Assembly: GCA_015499995.1 (NCBI GenBank) | Contig: JADNRV010000009.1 | Span: 496,001-560,000, forward strand | Source: Flammula alnicola | Lineage: Eukaryota; Basidiomycota; Agaricomycetes; Agaricales; Strophariaceae | Length of the DNA stretch: 64,000 nt | Direction: 5' to 3' | In this document: positions 1-13,982 of the stretch, in pieces | How positions within the stretch are numbered: the stretch's first letter is position 1 | How the letters are laid out: each line of letters opens with the position of its first letter | Translations under genes and position numbers: made by a program | Notes under the pieces: model-generated | Database searches by the model: none | Seen by the model: the letters and a program-made list of their open reading frames with translations, nothing else | What the model was told of the DNA's origin: nothing

Positions 1-1839
<1,839 letters not shown>

Positions 1840-3814
1840 AGTTGATGTCTAAGAGAGTGAGGGTGACTCGTTAAACTGAAGCGCTTCGGTTGACTTGATT
1901 CAAATTGCGCGAAAAAAGTGCTAGTCACGTGGTATTTGGGTCACGCTCACCCACGCGTTTTGGCCGGGCCTGGGTCCTTTTCTCTCCTTTTCTCTCTCAG
2001 TGCCAAAAGCGACGTCGGCGCTCGTCGACAATCGGTACATGGGCCCAACTTCACTCATGAACGTGTGTTATCAGTTCCCAGTAATGCAGCAATGCCTGGC
2101 GTCAAACGAATGCCTCTGACGTATCGCGCATTCTGCAAGTACAACCCGACCCGGGGAGCAGTTGGTGTCCGCGAATTTTGCGGATTTAAGGCCCAAAAAT
2201 CGTCAAATCTGTGTCCATTTTTTTTTTGCGGATTTGAGGCCGGCCGGACAAAGTTTCCAGGCTGCTGAAATTTTGTCAGATGTCCCAGCCAAATGGACCA
2301 ACATTTGGGGAGATCCTATCTATGCACGAACGCTGGGAACCAGAAATTTTGGTTTTTAGCACCCACAGGGAGAGAAAAATTGGACACTCACGTGGATCTC
2401 TGTCCGTTTTTGCGGATTTGAGGGCGGAAGGTTCCAGCCTTGCGAATGTGTGAGCTTTCTGTGTTTTTCCGGAAGGTTTACCTTTTCTGACACCTATCAC
2501 TTCAATTGTATACATGAACAGCTGCCTCTTTGAACATTTCGCAAAACCTGAGACTGACTTCATAAAATTTTGGGCGTAAGACGACTTGGCCTTTATGAAG
2601 CCCGAAGCGTCTCTTGCGAGGGTATATTTGGCTCGACTTTGACATACATACATTCAAAGCATGTGGTCCCGAAACTATGGTTCCCTCTTTCCGCCTCGGT
2701 GTTATCTCCTCATGCACCCACGAGTCACTGACGGTGACTGACATGAATCCCAATTTCTTCGTTTACATAACTCCTGTCGTATCTCCGCCTCGAGAGGTCT
2801 GGAAATTTCGGCCGTAAACGCAATGCTGCCTTTCCTGCTTTGAATCAGATTCCTATCACCTGCGAAATTTCTTCGGCATCTCAGCCCAACGGAGTCCTTC
2901 GTCTTGGGGTTTTTTTTTCTGCCTAGCTCCAGCTGCACGTCCATCTCGGGTCGAGGACCTTATTACAACTATCAGAACATTGTCATTGGCACATCTTCAA
3001 ACTCCTCCCTATCTAACAGTTTTTCCTCAAACTCGATGATTGGCTATTACTATCGGTCTCAGCGTCTCCTCGATTTCCACATTCTCTATTTTTGAAATAA
3101 GTTCCCAGAAACTCCCTTCTCCGTGGAATTTCTATCCCCACCCCAATCCTCTCAAGGTTTACATTTGACTTTCTTTTTCCTTCGAAGGTCCTTTTTGATG
3201 TGCTCGAATGAGGGCCAAGTTTTTTTCCTGATTCGACAAATTGTGGGATATCAAGGGTTTTTGCTTTCATCTACAATGGCCCAGGACTAAGCCAGGAGAA
3301 GCAAACCCATTGTGTCGCAAGCACTTCTATTCGCCGCAATCTAGATACACGGATAGACCTTCAGTACTTCAGCGTCCAAGGTCAACGACCGGTCAACCTT
3401 GGTTAATTACTTACGGCATACGAACAGTTGAGAGAAACCCGTAGGAAATTTGATGAACTTTCTCGCGACTCGCGAGTTAAATTTAATACTTCACCCTTGC
3501 GGTGGTCAAGTAGGGAAGATACTGTATAATAGTGGAGCACTGTAGCATAAATAAAATGTTAGATCCGTGGCTCGTGACTTTACGGCATTGGCGCCCCAGA
3601 GTCTAAATGACCAGTGGGCAGTGCTGCCTCCTAAGTTTGACTCTCACCTCCAACTCGCAGCTCGCATCCCTTCATTCTGACCAAGTTATCAGACCAGAAA
3701 GCATTCCGCACCACCTTGTCAATGTGTGTATCTTTACTGTGATGGAAACTATTATTAACTGATTGTACATATCGTTGTCGAAGTGGGAAAAGTGCCGCGG
3801 CGTCATAAATAGCC
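1840..3814. other. Intergenic stretch with diverged repeats
   Basis: No gene supported. The first part is the upstream region of PRP43. Around 2170-2440 a motif related to TTTTTGCGGATTTGAGG recurs (listed separately). The rest, including pyrimidine-rich DNA at 2880-3200, contains only short overlapping ORFs in several frames with no recognisable domain. It could be old transposon debris. Confidence 0.5.
2160..2445. repeat. Dispersed short repeat around TTTTTGCGGATTTGAGG
   Basis: The core TTTTGCGGATTT occurs three times here (near 2175, 2226 and 2410). The second and third copies share more flank: a preceding TCTGTGTCC or TCTCTGTCC, and a following G-rich stretch leading to TTCCAG. This looks like two diverged copies of a unit of roughly 60 bp spaced about 185 bp apart, plus a partial third. 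I see no open reading frame or terminal structure that would name the element. Confidence 0.45.
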
Positions 3815-5435
3815 ATGCATCGCGCCCTTCAAATCCAGGATATCATTCGCGAAATATGTGAACATATATTCCCCACGTTTGAGCCCATAGTTTCTCCGAA
3901 CGAGACGCTAGGCCCGATCCCATGCGTTCCAGACCTGGACACCTCGCGAACTCTGCTCAGCATGTGCATGACGTGTCGCGCATTCTCCGAACCAGCGTTG
4001 GACAAACTGTGGTGGGGAATAGACGACTTATGGCCCCTATTCAAACTCATCCCCGCTCTCAGCCCTACTGGATATGTACGCTTCAGCTCCTTCCATTGCT
4101 CCTATGGAACCTAATTAATTACAATGACAGTTACTTCGCTGGCCACTTACTGAATCAGACTTAGCAGCCTTTGACCACTATGCGACTCGTGTGCATTTTT
4201 ATCACTCGAAGCGTCGTCAATCGGAGAATCTCCCCCTTTCGACATGCATCCAAATAATGCAATCGCGGAACGAAGAAGCCCTATTGCCTTCATTACTTTA
4301 CTTGCGCGCAGATATAGGTACCCCAGACTTGCACCTTCTGCTTTCTCCTTCTCTGCGCGCTTTGTATGCCCCTGAAGGTCTTGCAGCAGGTGTGGCTGCC
4401 GCCGACCTCCAAGCTTGCGTCAATTCAATCCCACGGGCAGCGCTTAACCTCCAATTCCTCGATATCCAAATCATGGAAGGCGAACGATGCTTGGATGCAA
4501 TTTGTGCAACCAAAAACCTCAAATATTTAAGACTGGGCAGTTCCCTCCATAGGACTCTCCCTCTCACTCCCAACTTCCTTGAAAAGCTCTCAACCCTACC
4601 ACGCCTTTCGAAGTTGATATTTCTAGACTCCATTCAGTTCCCGTCGGCTTTCCCGCAGCCATCGCCAGGAGAAATATTCCCCTCGCTTGAGAGCGTCGCT
4701 ATTCACTGTCGTTTTTCATCGGTGGCCCAATTTAATGGTTTCTTGAGTCTTGGGAATTTCCTGCGACTTAAACGACTCGATATACGGATCCATAATCCTC
4801 AGATGATTCGATCCTCAGAGGACCTACTCTGGCAATCATTTTTCGAAATTCTACGACGTAATACAACGGCTATTTTCCACTCCCTATCAATCACGACCGC
4901 CCTTCCTATATCCACTGTCGTCCACGGAATTTCGATCTCTTCCATCCCAGATTTATTTCACCTGCAGCTCACGGATTTTGAGATAGGAATTCCTATCCTC
5001 CAGTCCGTCTCCTACGAAAACATTCTGAATATGGCGGACTCGTGGCCCAACCTGACCAGGCTGGTGCTGACATCCCACAAGCCCTGGAACATTGACTGCG
5101 AAATACTCACTGAACTCGCCAATCGTTTACCCCATCTTCGGACTCTTCAAATCGGAGTTGACGCGCAAAGGTTCTCGCGTGTCAATCATATCCCTGTCTT
5201 AAACCATCCTCTCGAAAGCCTCGCTTTATGCGACTCACCCATTCGATCTGCCATTGCTTTCGCTCGGCTCATTGACAGGATATTTCCCAACGTTGAGGTT
5301 TTTGAATACTCGTCAGAGTATTTAAACGCGGCTCAGAGTAAGCTGTGGAAGGATGTTGACAGCTTCCTCCATCATTTTAAAGGAGCGCGGCAGGACCAAA
5401 TGCGAAGAATTAGCACCGACGTGCGCTTTATTTAA
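3815..5435 (+). CDS. F-box/LRR-type protein
   Basis: Two exons, 3815-4075 and 4131-5435, joined in phase 0 by a 55-nt GTACGC...ACAG intron, giving about 521 residues. The N-terminus (ALQIQDIIREICEHI followed by the TLLSMCMTCRAFSEPAL region) has the spacing of an F-box: the hydrophobic I-x-x-I-x-E-I helix and a later C-x-x-F-x-x-P-A-L. The remainder consists of leucine-rich stretches such as LEYLRL-like and LTRLVLTS segments, the loose LRR pattern seen in large Agaricomycete F-box families. By family knowledge such proteins are SCF ubiquitin-ligase substrate adaptors; the substrate cannot be read from sequence. The exon junction restores GYLLRWPLTESD, which supports the model. The frame is intact. 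Confidence 0.75.
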
Positions 5436-7115
5436 ACATTTAAACTTAAAGTAGCTTTAGCGTTATTTTTTCCTTTGATCACGAAAGTTTAGAGTGTATG
5501 AGGTAGCGAATGATTACCACCTAGGAATAGGATGGATTCACAGACCGCCAATGGAGAGTTGTTGGTCTTGTGCCATTCTTGATACCCTGAATGGCGGCAC
5601 CAGCATCACTGCTGGCGAGTCCCGCATTCGTGCAGTCTGGCTTGAAAACTGTCGAAAGTATGAGATATCAGGGTCCTCTTTTCTGCCCGAGATTCAGCTC
5701 AAATAAAGAGCTGAAACGGAAAGCTCACTAGCGACACTAGACCAAGATCTTTCAAGGCCGCTGAAAGGCGGGTGAAGCAATGACTATTAACTCGTGTCAA
5801 TGAAATTGGCACCCAATTAAAAGAGGACAGATGTCCGGCGTGTGGTAAGGGAGAACTGAAGCGCATAAAATGATGGTTTATACATGCTGAGAAGAACTTG
5901 AAATGACTGTGATTCAAGAATGCACACAGCGATGGCGGGGTTAGGTGTATTCTGTTCAGGCGAAGATGGACGAGTCGGTTAGCCATGAAGAATATATATA
6001 CAAACAGAATGCGATGGTAGCTTACTATTTTACTGAGGGAGGCCATGCCTTTCAAGCATCATGAATGACGGGTGCTGAATGAGATGATCTCCGAACCGAT
6101 TGCGACTCTTGGAAGGTATGCTTTCTTCTAGGGATAAAAATGAACCTTCTACCACATCGAGCCCAGGTTAGGGTAATCGCTAGAGCTCGAATCACAAGCA
6201 CTACGCATGTTCATCCACTCACTCACCGATAGAGAGATAACACAAAGCTCCCATTAGGAGGTGCGTTATATATCCCGACGGGCTGTGCCGTACAAAGCCT
6301 CGATAAGAAGATTTATTTGCTGAGCCGCCTGACGCCAAGCAATGATATTTCTTCGCTACTGCTCGACCGACTGTTGAGCGGCGATGCAGTTGATATGTCC
6401 GAATTCGTTTCCACCGTCTTTTGGGGCCGCCGTGCCGTCTAGTAATAGTGTCTAATGGTGTTTTTCAGTGCCTCAGTTGAACTTTTATAGGCAACGCAGA
6501 GATCGAGAGTAACTTACTAACAAAGGTGTGGTAGTTTGCTTAAGAAAAACTTTAGCACAGCGCTTTCGAGTGAGACTCTCGACGCTAGATACTCTGCGCC
6601 ACTTAGCGCTAGTCGCCGTCAAAAACGCATTGCATGCTTGAAGGTTGCTGGGTGTGGATTGCACGGCATGAATCCATGCCTATGAATGACATGATACTGA
6701 TAGACACGACCGCCGACATGTGTTCATCCTGACGCTCGCCCATTGTAGAGCTGACATCCGCAGTACAGCCCGAAGGGCTATGTCAGAGATTCGACGCCCG
6801 TGTGGGCAAGGACAGTTGATTTGATTTTCCAAGTCGGAAATTGAAGGTTCACGGCAGCCGACTGCAGCTGCTCAACCGACTGACGGCGGGTCACTGCGAT
6901 TTTCCGTTATAATTTTGTCTTCATTGTGGCCATAAAGAGTGTACTTACGTTCGCGAATTCAACCTTCTTTACGCACGGATAGCGACCCTGAATCGCCACT
7001 ACGCAAATAGCACCAAACAAGGGTTCCTTTCTCAAACGATTTTGCGTGGGCTTGATTTTCGCTCGTCAACGTCGTGGTTGCTCCCCCTTTCCTCCCCAAG
7101 ACCTCGTTTTCTACA
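5436..7115. other. Intergenic stretch, no gene supported
   Basis: About 1.7 kb between the F-box gene and the septin gene. The longest ORFs (minus 5699-6055, plus 5494-5706) have no recognisable motif and no convincing splice context. The last few hundred bases are C/T-rich before the septin ATG, as is common for fungal promoters (CCCCCTTTCCTCCCC at about 7082-7097). Confidence 0.5.
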
Positions 7116-8618
7116 ATGGCTCTCCCCGCCCCCGCTTTCGATGGTATTGGTATCGCCAACCTCCCTAACCAGGTTCGTTACCGCGTTTGCAACGAGGTCA
7201 AGAGCACTGCGTACTGACGCGCCAAATTATGACAGAGGCATAAGATTGTCGCAAAACGTGGGGCTCACTTCACCATTATGGTTGTTGGTCAGTACTCTAT
7301 TAAATAAATGGCATAACTATGGCCCTGACACCTCTTTCCAGGCGAATCTGGATTGGGCAAAACTACCTTGATCAATACACTCTTCTCAACCGAACTCTCG
7401 CCGCCCAAAAACTACGCCAAGCGTCACTATAAGCAACTGGACAAGCTTACTGAGGTCGAGATTATCAAGGCTGAGCTCGAGGAACGCCAATTCAAGGTCA
7501 AGCTGACTGTCATCGATACCCCTGGCTTTGGAGACTATGTCAACAACCGCGACTCTTGGCTTCCTATCGTCGAGTTCATTGACGACCAACACGAAGCGTA
7601 CATGCGTCAGGAGCAGCAGCCACAGAGACACGAAAAGACGGATTTGCGGGTGCATGCATGCCTTTATTTCATCCGACCCACAGGGCATACGTGTGTCCTT
7701 TTTTGCGTTGCAATTTGGCTTTTTACTGATAAATTTCGCGAAGACTCAAGCCTCTGGACATCGAAATCATGAAGCGTCTTGGAACCCGCGTCAACCTTAT
7801 CCCCGTTGTCGCTAAGGCCGATACCCTGACACAAAATGATCTCTTCGTGTTCAAGCAACGCGTACGTGGCATCTTCTTATCTGGGTTTATACTTTAGCTT
7901 TAACCTCTTGTCCCTTCTCGCCTATCGTATAGGTTCGCGAAGTTATTGCTGCACAAGGTATTCGGATTTACACGCCCCCGCTCGACGCGGACGACGAGAA
8001 CGCAGAGCATGCTCGTGTCTTGATTGACGCAATTCCTTTCTCAATCATTGGCTCGACCGAGGACGTCAAGACCCCTGACGGCCGTGTCGTGAAAGGTCGT
8101 GAGTATATTTGGGGTGTCGCGGAAGGTTCGTCTCTACTCCTTCTGCCCCTATCCACTTTAACACTTCAAATTAGTCGAGAACGAGAACCATTGTGATTTC
8201 AAGAAGTTGCGCTCTCTGCTCATCCGGACGCACATGCTTGACCTTATCTCAACATCGGAGGAGCTTCACTACGAGAATTACAGGCAGGCACAAATGGAGA
8301 CACGCAAATTCGGCGAGCCCAAGGTTAAGAAACTGGACAATCCCAAGTTCAAGGAGGAGGAGGAGCAACTGAGGAAGAAGTTCACCGAGCAGGTCAAGTC
8401 AGAGGAAGCGAGATTCAGGCAATGGGAACAACATGTACGTATCTTCGCTCCGATTTTTCTCTTTCGAGACGATAGTCTAATATTGTACCCTGCAGTTGAT
8501 TGCGGAGCGAGACCGTCTGAACAAGGACCTGGAGATGGCCCACAGCGCGATCAAACAGCTCGAGGCGGAGTTGGAGAACCTCCAGGTTGGCTATGGACGT
8601 AACACCGGCAGACGATGA
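7116..8618 (+). CDS. CDC12: Septin, Cdc12 type
   Basis: GTP-binding septin that assembles into hetero-oligomeric filaments at septa, bud necks and hyphal tips (family knowledge). Seven exons: 7116-7172, 7236-7287, 7342-7690, 7744-7861, 7933-8125, 8175-8434 and 8496-8618. They sum to 1152 nt, or 383 residues, with every junction in frame. Seen: the start motif [11 protein letters not shown], the P-loop [15 protein letters not shown], the G3 motif DTPGFGD, the septin signature [22 protein letters not shown], the G4 motif AKADT, and [14 protein letters not shown] of the septin unique element. The C-terminus from about residue 300 is a Lys/Glu-rich coiled coil ending in [18 protein letters not shown] at the start and the short C-terminal coil match Cdc12/Spn4 rather than Cdc3, Cdc10 or Cdc11. 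No defects. Confidence 0.95.
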
Positions 8619-9549
8619 ATGCAGTCTTCTCAATCGTCTTAACGACGTCCTCTGCTTCTATCGAGTTCGTAGCCTTGGGCATCGTCGCACACACGCCCTC
8701 GCCCCTCCCTTTTCTTGACGACGCTGCATAAAAGCCATGGCCTCATAGCTAGCAGCTTATCCCCATTCTCGGTTATAATATTCCATCATATACCCGCTCC
8801 TTTTTTGTCTTTCTTATGTCTTCCTATTTCTTGTTGTGGAAAATACTCAGCCTCACTTGCGCTCCTTTTTCTCCCTACCTACCCCTTGTGTTTCGTCGTC
8901 GTTCGTCAGTCCGGAAATGGCGCTCGAACGTTGAACTCTCACTCTCTTTTTTAGTTACCCTCCCTGTTTTCTCTCCGCTATTATTTTTTTTGTCCTCTGT
9001 CAACGGCTTGTTGGTGGAATGTAGTGAGGGTAATAATGTTACTGGATTGGCTTAATACATGTTATACCTCACGCTTACGATCAGTTTCGGTCTTGTATGT
9101 CGGCGATGGGTCTCATTTCACTCCTGCACCTCATGGCTACCTGTCAGCACGCCACTGTCCGGATCATTAGCACCTGGCTAGTGAGGTTAATAACGATGGG
9201 AGTCCCCAGCAAAGTTTGTGGTGAATTTTTCGTGTTTCAGACAAGGCCGGCTAACAGAATTTCAAGTTAATGCAGATTCAGCTTGTTCCGCGGTGCCAGA
9301 TGTTGGTCTACGATTATTGAATGTTCGGACCTTCAGCGCTTCAGCAGCCTTCAGCCTAGGCCCGATTTCATGCATGCGTTGGCTAGCAGCGATTGTAGTA
9401 CTACCCAACGGGCAGTGAATAGATGGCTGTCAGCCTATCCTTCCACCTCCACTTTATAAAGTCCAGATTTTTGCCGCAACTATGACTTGCAGAGACCCCG
9501 ACTGCTACTGCATTCAGCTCCAGATCTAGAAACCCTGTCAATCCCCGCT
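8619..9549. other. Septin 3' UTR and intergenic DNA
   Basis: T/C-rich sequence follows the septin stop codon and probably holds its 3' UTR. No coding potential with a recognisable domain is seen up to 9549. Confidence 0.5.
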
Positions 9550-9924
9550 ATGTTGCCCATCACGTTTATCGGCAACTCCAAGTCTCGAGTCGTCTCTGTC
9601 TGGCAGCTTTTCAAGGATGCCTTGATGTTGTTGACTTGGATGCTATTTTCTTCTGATAATTCCAAGTGGAGGCGCGCTCCTGAAGCTGATCTTGAATGTG
9701 GAAACTGGAGTCGCAAGAAGAGAAATGGACCAGGTATGTCAATTGAGTTTCGCACTGGCCTGGATTAATATCTCTTGTCTCCAGTGTTACGCATCCCGTT
9801 CGGATATATTTTTCGTCAGATTTTCCTCTTCACCAATGGAAATTGTGGTACAGAATTCTTGATCCTCTCCGTAATTTATCATCCTGATTCTATCTGTATT
9901 TTAAGGCGCCACACCAACACATAG
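9550..9924 (+). CDS. Possible small two-exon hypothetical protein
   Basis: Unrecognised and tentative. An ATG at 9550 opens 61 codons (start MLPITFIGNSKSRVV) ending at a consensus donor GTATGT at 9734. The acceptor CTCCAG at 9781-9784 joins in phase to a second exon ending with TAG at 9922-9924, giving 107 residues. The first exon carries a hydrophobic stretch (LFKDALMLLTWMLF) followed by a charged, Arg/Lys-rich segment. The second exon is aromatic and hydrophobic (RIPFGYIFRQIFLF). The splice signals and frame agreement are the only support, and chance is possible. An antisense ORF covers the same bases. Confidence 0.22.
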
Positions 9925-11081
9925 CACCGCTGTTCCGCTGCAATATATAAATCAATCATCCAAACCTGAGTCGGGGGTCGCCAATTCTTTCGTCGATTTA
10001 TCAGCCGTCAAAGCCAGGCACCGCGTCGAGTCAATATCGAGAGGACAGAAATATGGTAACGTTTCTCGGATGCGTTCTTTCGGAATGCCTATTGACTAAA
10101 GTCTTCCAGTATCACCTCCCTCGCCACCCACGACCAAGTCGAAGGCACAGATGACAGGCGACCAACTCAGCAATTATATTTATCCGCCTGAACCCCTGGG
10201 CGAGAACTTCAGGAAGTGGATACTGGTCATGGCGACTCTCTTCCCGAACCGCGCCACCTATCTGAGAAATCTCAACATGGACGGTCTGCTTTCCGAGTGA
10301 ACTCGAGATCCAAGAGCGTAGACTATTCCCTCTTTCCTTCGACCGAAATTCATCCATCCGTTTATGTTAAAGCTTGTATCATATTCCTTCACTGTGATTA
10401 CTGTATCCGCCATTATATACCAAGGCGGCTCCCATTTTGGGCCCTTCTGTACATGTATTTTGATATTGCTTCGGGCGTCGAAATGCGTTTTGCGATACGC
10501 GTCTACACATTCTCTGTTGCTTTCTGGCCACCTGTAACATCGGTGCTGCTATTATAGGCCATGCTCCTCAGCTATGGAGGGTTGCAGATCATAGTGGAGG
10601 CAGCCCTCCCAACTGGCAGAGCCGCTGTTGACTGATGATTTCGGAAGTTCATCAAGCTCTGCGGCCGGATCCTTTGACGCGTCCAGACAGACATCGAAGA
10701 GGTACGAAGGCTGCTATAAACTCTGCGGTATAACTGCAGCGAAGGCTATTGGCAGCGAACGTCGCTGATGCCCATAGACTTCGGAGACGCCAGCCGGTCC
10801 TGAATGAAATTCGGTCGAATGGTTCGTTATTCTAGCTACATTTGCGACGAAATGAATTTAGATGTCGAGATGGGAGATAATGGGTACTGCGACAGAAAAA
10901 TTCTTTACCGGCGACGACGGGCGCCAGTCAGAATTTGTATGAACAGCGGAACACTGAAAGCCGAGGGTGTTGTTGTACTTCTGTAGCATACTCATCTGTT
11001 GTGCAGCTATGCTGTAATACGGAAGCTGTCGACTTGAATGCGTCTGGCGACTGATTTCCGAAAGGTCACTGGGCCGTCCTT
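9925..11081. other. Intergenic stretch, no gene supported
   Basis: Only short ORFs without recognisable motifs (for example plus 10216-10557 and plus 10804-10986). No tRNA, repeat or transposon end was found. Confidence 0.45.
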
Positions 11082-11859
11082 TTAGATGTCCATGTACATA
11101 TCATCCATATCGTCTCTGGGTGGGCTGATATTCATAGGCTGTGCATCCGAAGATTGCGCTTTGAGGTCCTGGTTCGTGTTCTTTCGTCGTTTTGGTCGCA
11201 GCCTTTGATTTGCCCCTGGTAGCTGCTTTCGCTTTTGAGGAGCCTTTGCGCCTCTCAGACGCCCAGGAGGAGCGGAGAGGCCCGTCATGCGCTCTATTTG
11301 CACGGAACGATCGTCCTCTGGAGGCTGAAAGTTGATTGTAATGTCTTCGCCTTCGCCCTGGCCCTCGTCGGTTGCTTTCTCTTTCCCTTTAGATGAGGGC
11401 ACCTTCGGGATTAGTGTTACTTCTTGAAAAGCAATTCGTTGCTCAGTGTTTGCTACGTGAACGACTGATCTTTTATTCCAGTCGTGACTTTCTTCCGTCA
11501 TAATTTTGAGCATAGATGTAGGAGAAATTTGTTTGCAAGTCGACATACCTTTATCGTCCGTGAAAATCAATTCAGTACCCAGAAGCAAGTCGTGACGGCC
11601 TTTGAGCACGGTCCCTTGTAGTTGTATAAAGGGTGTAGGTGTATCCAGCCCCTAGAAATTGTTGAGTAACAGAGCACTGTGGATTTGAACACGGACTTAC
11701 GATTAATCTATAAGACGAGGAGCTAGGCACAAGTGTAGGTTCGACGTTTCCCATGTCCAGCGTAACATAGAATACTTCCTCTTCATCTTCGTATTCTTCA
11801 TGTGGTCCGAAAGCTTCAACGTGTTTGTAACCAGGACAAAGAGAAGAAGGAGCGGCCAT
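11082..11859 (-). CDS. TFIIIC subunit with triple-barrel domain (GTF3C6/Sfc7 type)
   Basis: Small subunit of the RNA polymerase III initiation factor TFIIIC, which binds internal promoters of tRNA genes. Exons on the minus strand: 11859-11701, 11651-11549 and 11491-11082; 672 nt, 223 residues. Residues about 20-95 carry the TFIIIC triple-barrel signature: EEEVFYVTLDMG, LVPSSSSYRLI, then GLDTPTPFIQL and GTVLKGRHDLLLGTELIF. The second intron is 57 nt and leaves an open frame if retained. The tail is acidic, then Lys/Arg-rich (PKRRKN) and ends in a DMDDMYMDI stretch. I chose the ATG at 11859 because MAAPSSLCPGYKHVEAFGP directly precedes the domain. The frame is also open upstream to an ATG at 12048, which would overlap MRM2. 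No defects. Confidence 0.85.
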
Positions 11860-12033
11860 GGCGAATGAAGAGATCTGAAGAGTTTCACCTTCGAATTTGT
11901 GTACCCGAAACAGACAGGTAAAAGTTTGTCGTTGCTTGGCTGCAGCCTCTGATTTTTGCGCGCTCCACGCCATCCTTTCTTTCATCCAAGGAGAAGGAAT
12001 TGTTTCCTCCTCACAAATGCTCAGACTCATCAA
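11860..12033. promoter_or_regulatory. Shared divergent promoter region of the TFIIIC subunit and MRM2
   Basis: Only 174 bases separate the chosen start of the TFIIIC subunit (minus, 11859) from that of MRM2 (plus, 12034), so the two genes must share or interleave their promoters. If the TFIIIC subunit instead starts at 12048, the coding regions overlap by about 15 bases. No single element can be assigned. Confidence 0.5.
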
Positions 12034-13034
12034 ATGGCCTTCCGGCAAACCTTAGTATCACTTTCCCAAAAAGCCCAGTCCAAATCCTCCGCATGGGCCG
12101 CCCGCCAGTTCCGTGACCCGTATGTGAAGAAACGACTCAGCGACCCCGCGGCGTATAGGGCTCGGTCGGCTTTCAAGCTCATGGAGATTAATGACAAATG
12201 GAACAAGTTCCTTGACTATCCGGATGTCAATGCTGTGGTGGATCTTGGTGGGCCCCGGGAGGTTGGAGCCAGGTTGTAGCCGACAAACTCGGATGGAATT
12301 CGGTATCGTCTGACGTTTTGTCGCCCTCGACGAACCGACCAGACGCAAAGGGTTTAAATGCAGAGAATGAAGGCGACGCGTCGATTGATTCTGTGGATTC
12401 TGATTCACCTCTCGCCGATCTGAAGCCAAGACGGAAAAACCCAATTCGAGGCAAGCCCAAGCCAGAACCATTGGTACACTTCGACCCTCTCAATATCGAC
12501 GACGTCGGACCAAACGAAGAGCAAGGCCGTGGAACTATCATCGCAGTCGACTTGCTGAGCATTGCGCCAATACCTGGAGTTCAGACTATCAAAGCCGATT
12601 TTATGCTCGATTCGACCGCGCAGCGCATCAAGGAATTACTGACCGGCCCAACGAACCCCTTCGGCAAAGCAGATGTTATCCTTTCTGACATGGCGGCTAA
12701 TGTCTCTGGGAATGGCACCCATGATACCCAGTCCAGTCTCGAAATTTGCGAAGCTGCATTTGACTTCGCTCGACATCATCTGCGGACTGCTAAGAGTATC
12801 GGCAGATGGAGAGGCGGAGTGTTGATGTGAGTCTCGTCGTATCTCTTAGCAATTCGCCCGGTGTTTGACCTCCCTCTCGGTAGCATCAAATTCTTCGCTC
12901 ACCCTTCGTTGCAAAGATTTCGTGCAGAGAAGCTGAAGCCCAATTTCAACAACGTTCACTTCATCAAACCTGATGCTAGCCGTTCCGCTTCTCGAGAGGG
13001 TTATTTCGTATGCCTAGGATTCAATCCTAAATAG
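12034..13034 (+). CDS. MRM2: FtsJ-family mitochondrial rRNA 2'-O-methyltransferase MRM2 (one frame break)
   Basis: SAM-dependent RrmJ/FtsJ methyltransferase; the yeast orthologue methylates a uridine of the mitochondrial large rRNA (family knowledge). Exons 12034-12826 and 12884-13034. Seen: the N-terminal RDPYVKKRLSDPAAYRARSAFKL region with the first catalytic Lys, VILSDMAANVSGN with the catalytic Asp, IIKFFAH with the second Lys, and DASRSASREGYFVCLGF with the Glu, completing the K-D-K-E tetrad. Between motif I and the core lies an insertion of about 80 residues rich in charged and Pro residues. The SAM-binding motif I is broken by one missing base near 12248-12253: VDLG should continue AAPGGWSQVV. 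With one base added, exons 1 and 2 total 945 nt (314 residues), so this is most likely a consensus error. The N-terminus is compatible with a mitochondrial presequence. Confidence 0.88.
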
Positions 13035-13478
13035 TCATATCTTCATCTTGCACATGATTTCGGTCCCAATGCCACGTCAACGAGGTCTTGGAGTCACTTC
13101 AGTGCTGGTTGGGATACCGCAGGACACAATAATGCAGCCATTTTACCCCCATAGTCTATGCTCAATCATGGGTTCGCCTTTCATCTCTACTAGCACTCAA
13201 TGTGATTCACATTCCAACCACTTATTGATCATATATATCCAGAGAGGTCAAGTATTCACCAACATATAAGTATAGTATTTGGGCAGAGTATGTCATACAC
13301 ATAGTACATCGACGCAGAGCGGCAATAAAAAAAAAATCGATAAAACATGAGGCCTAAAAGACATTACGAAAGACGGAGGTACGCTGGCTGTGGCTGTAGC
13401 AGTTGTAAGTTCATTAGTCAAGTTCGAGAGAGCACTAGAAGAACTAACCGAAGGCAGGTTTTGCATCGACACCATCGC
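13035..13478. other. Convergent 3' region between MRM2 and histone H4
   Basis: Two genes end towards each other here. The sequence contains an A-run (about 13327-13336) and short ORFs only. It is best read as overlapping or adjacent 3' UTRs. Confidence 0.5.

Positions 13479-13982
<504 letters not shown>

Noticed and set aside
5699..6055. 118-codon minus ORF with leucine-rich appearance
   Set aside because: No splice context, domain or start signal. Considered as an F-box/LRR fragment but the pattern is too weak.
11491..11549. Continuous 175-codon reading through the second TFIIIC-subunit intron
   Set aside because: The 57-nt stretch is a consensus GTATGT...AG intron of length divisible by three. 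Removing it matches the family better.
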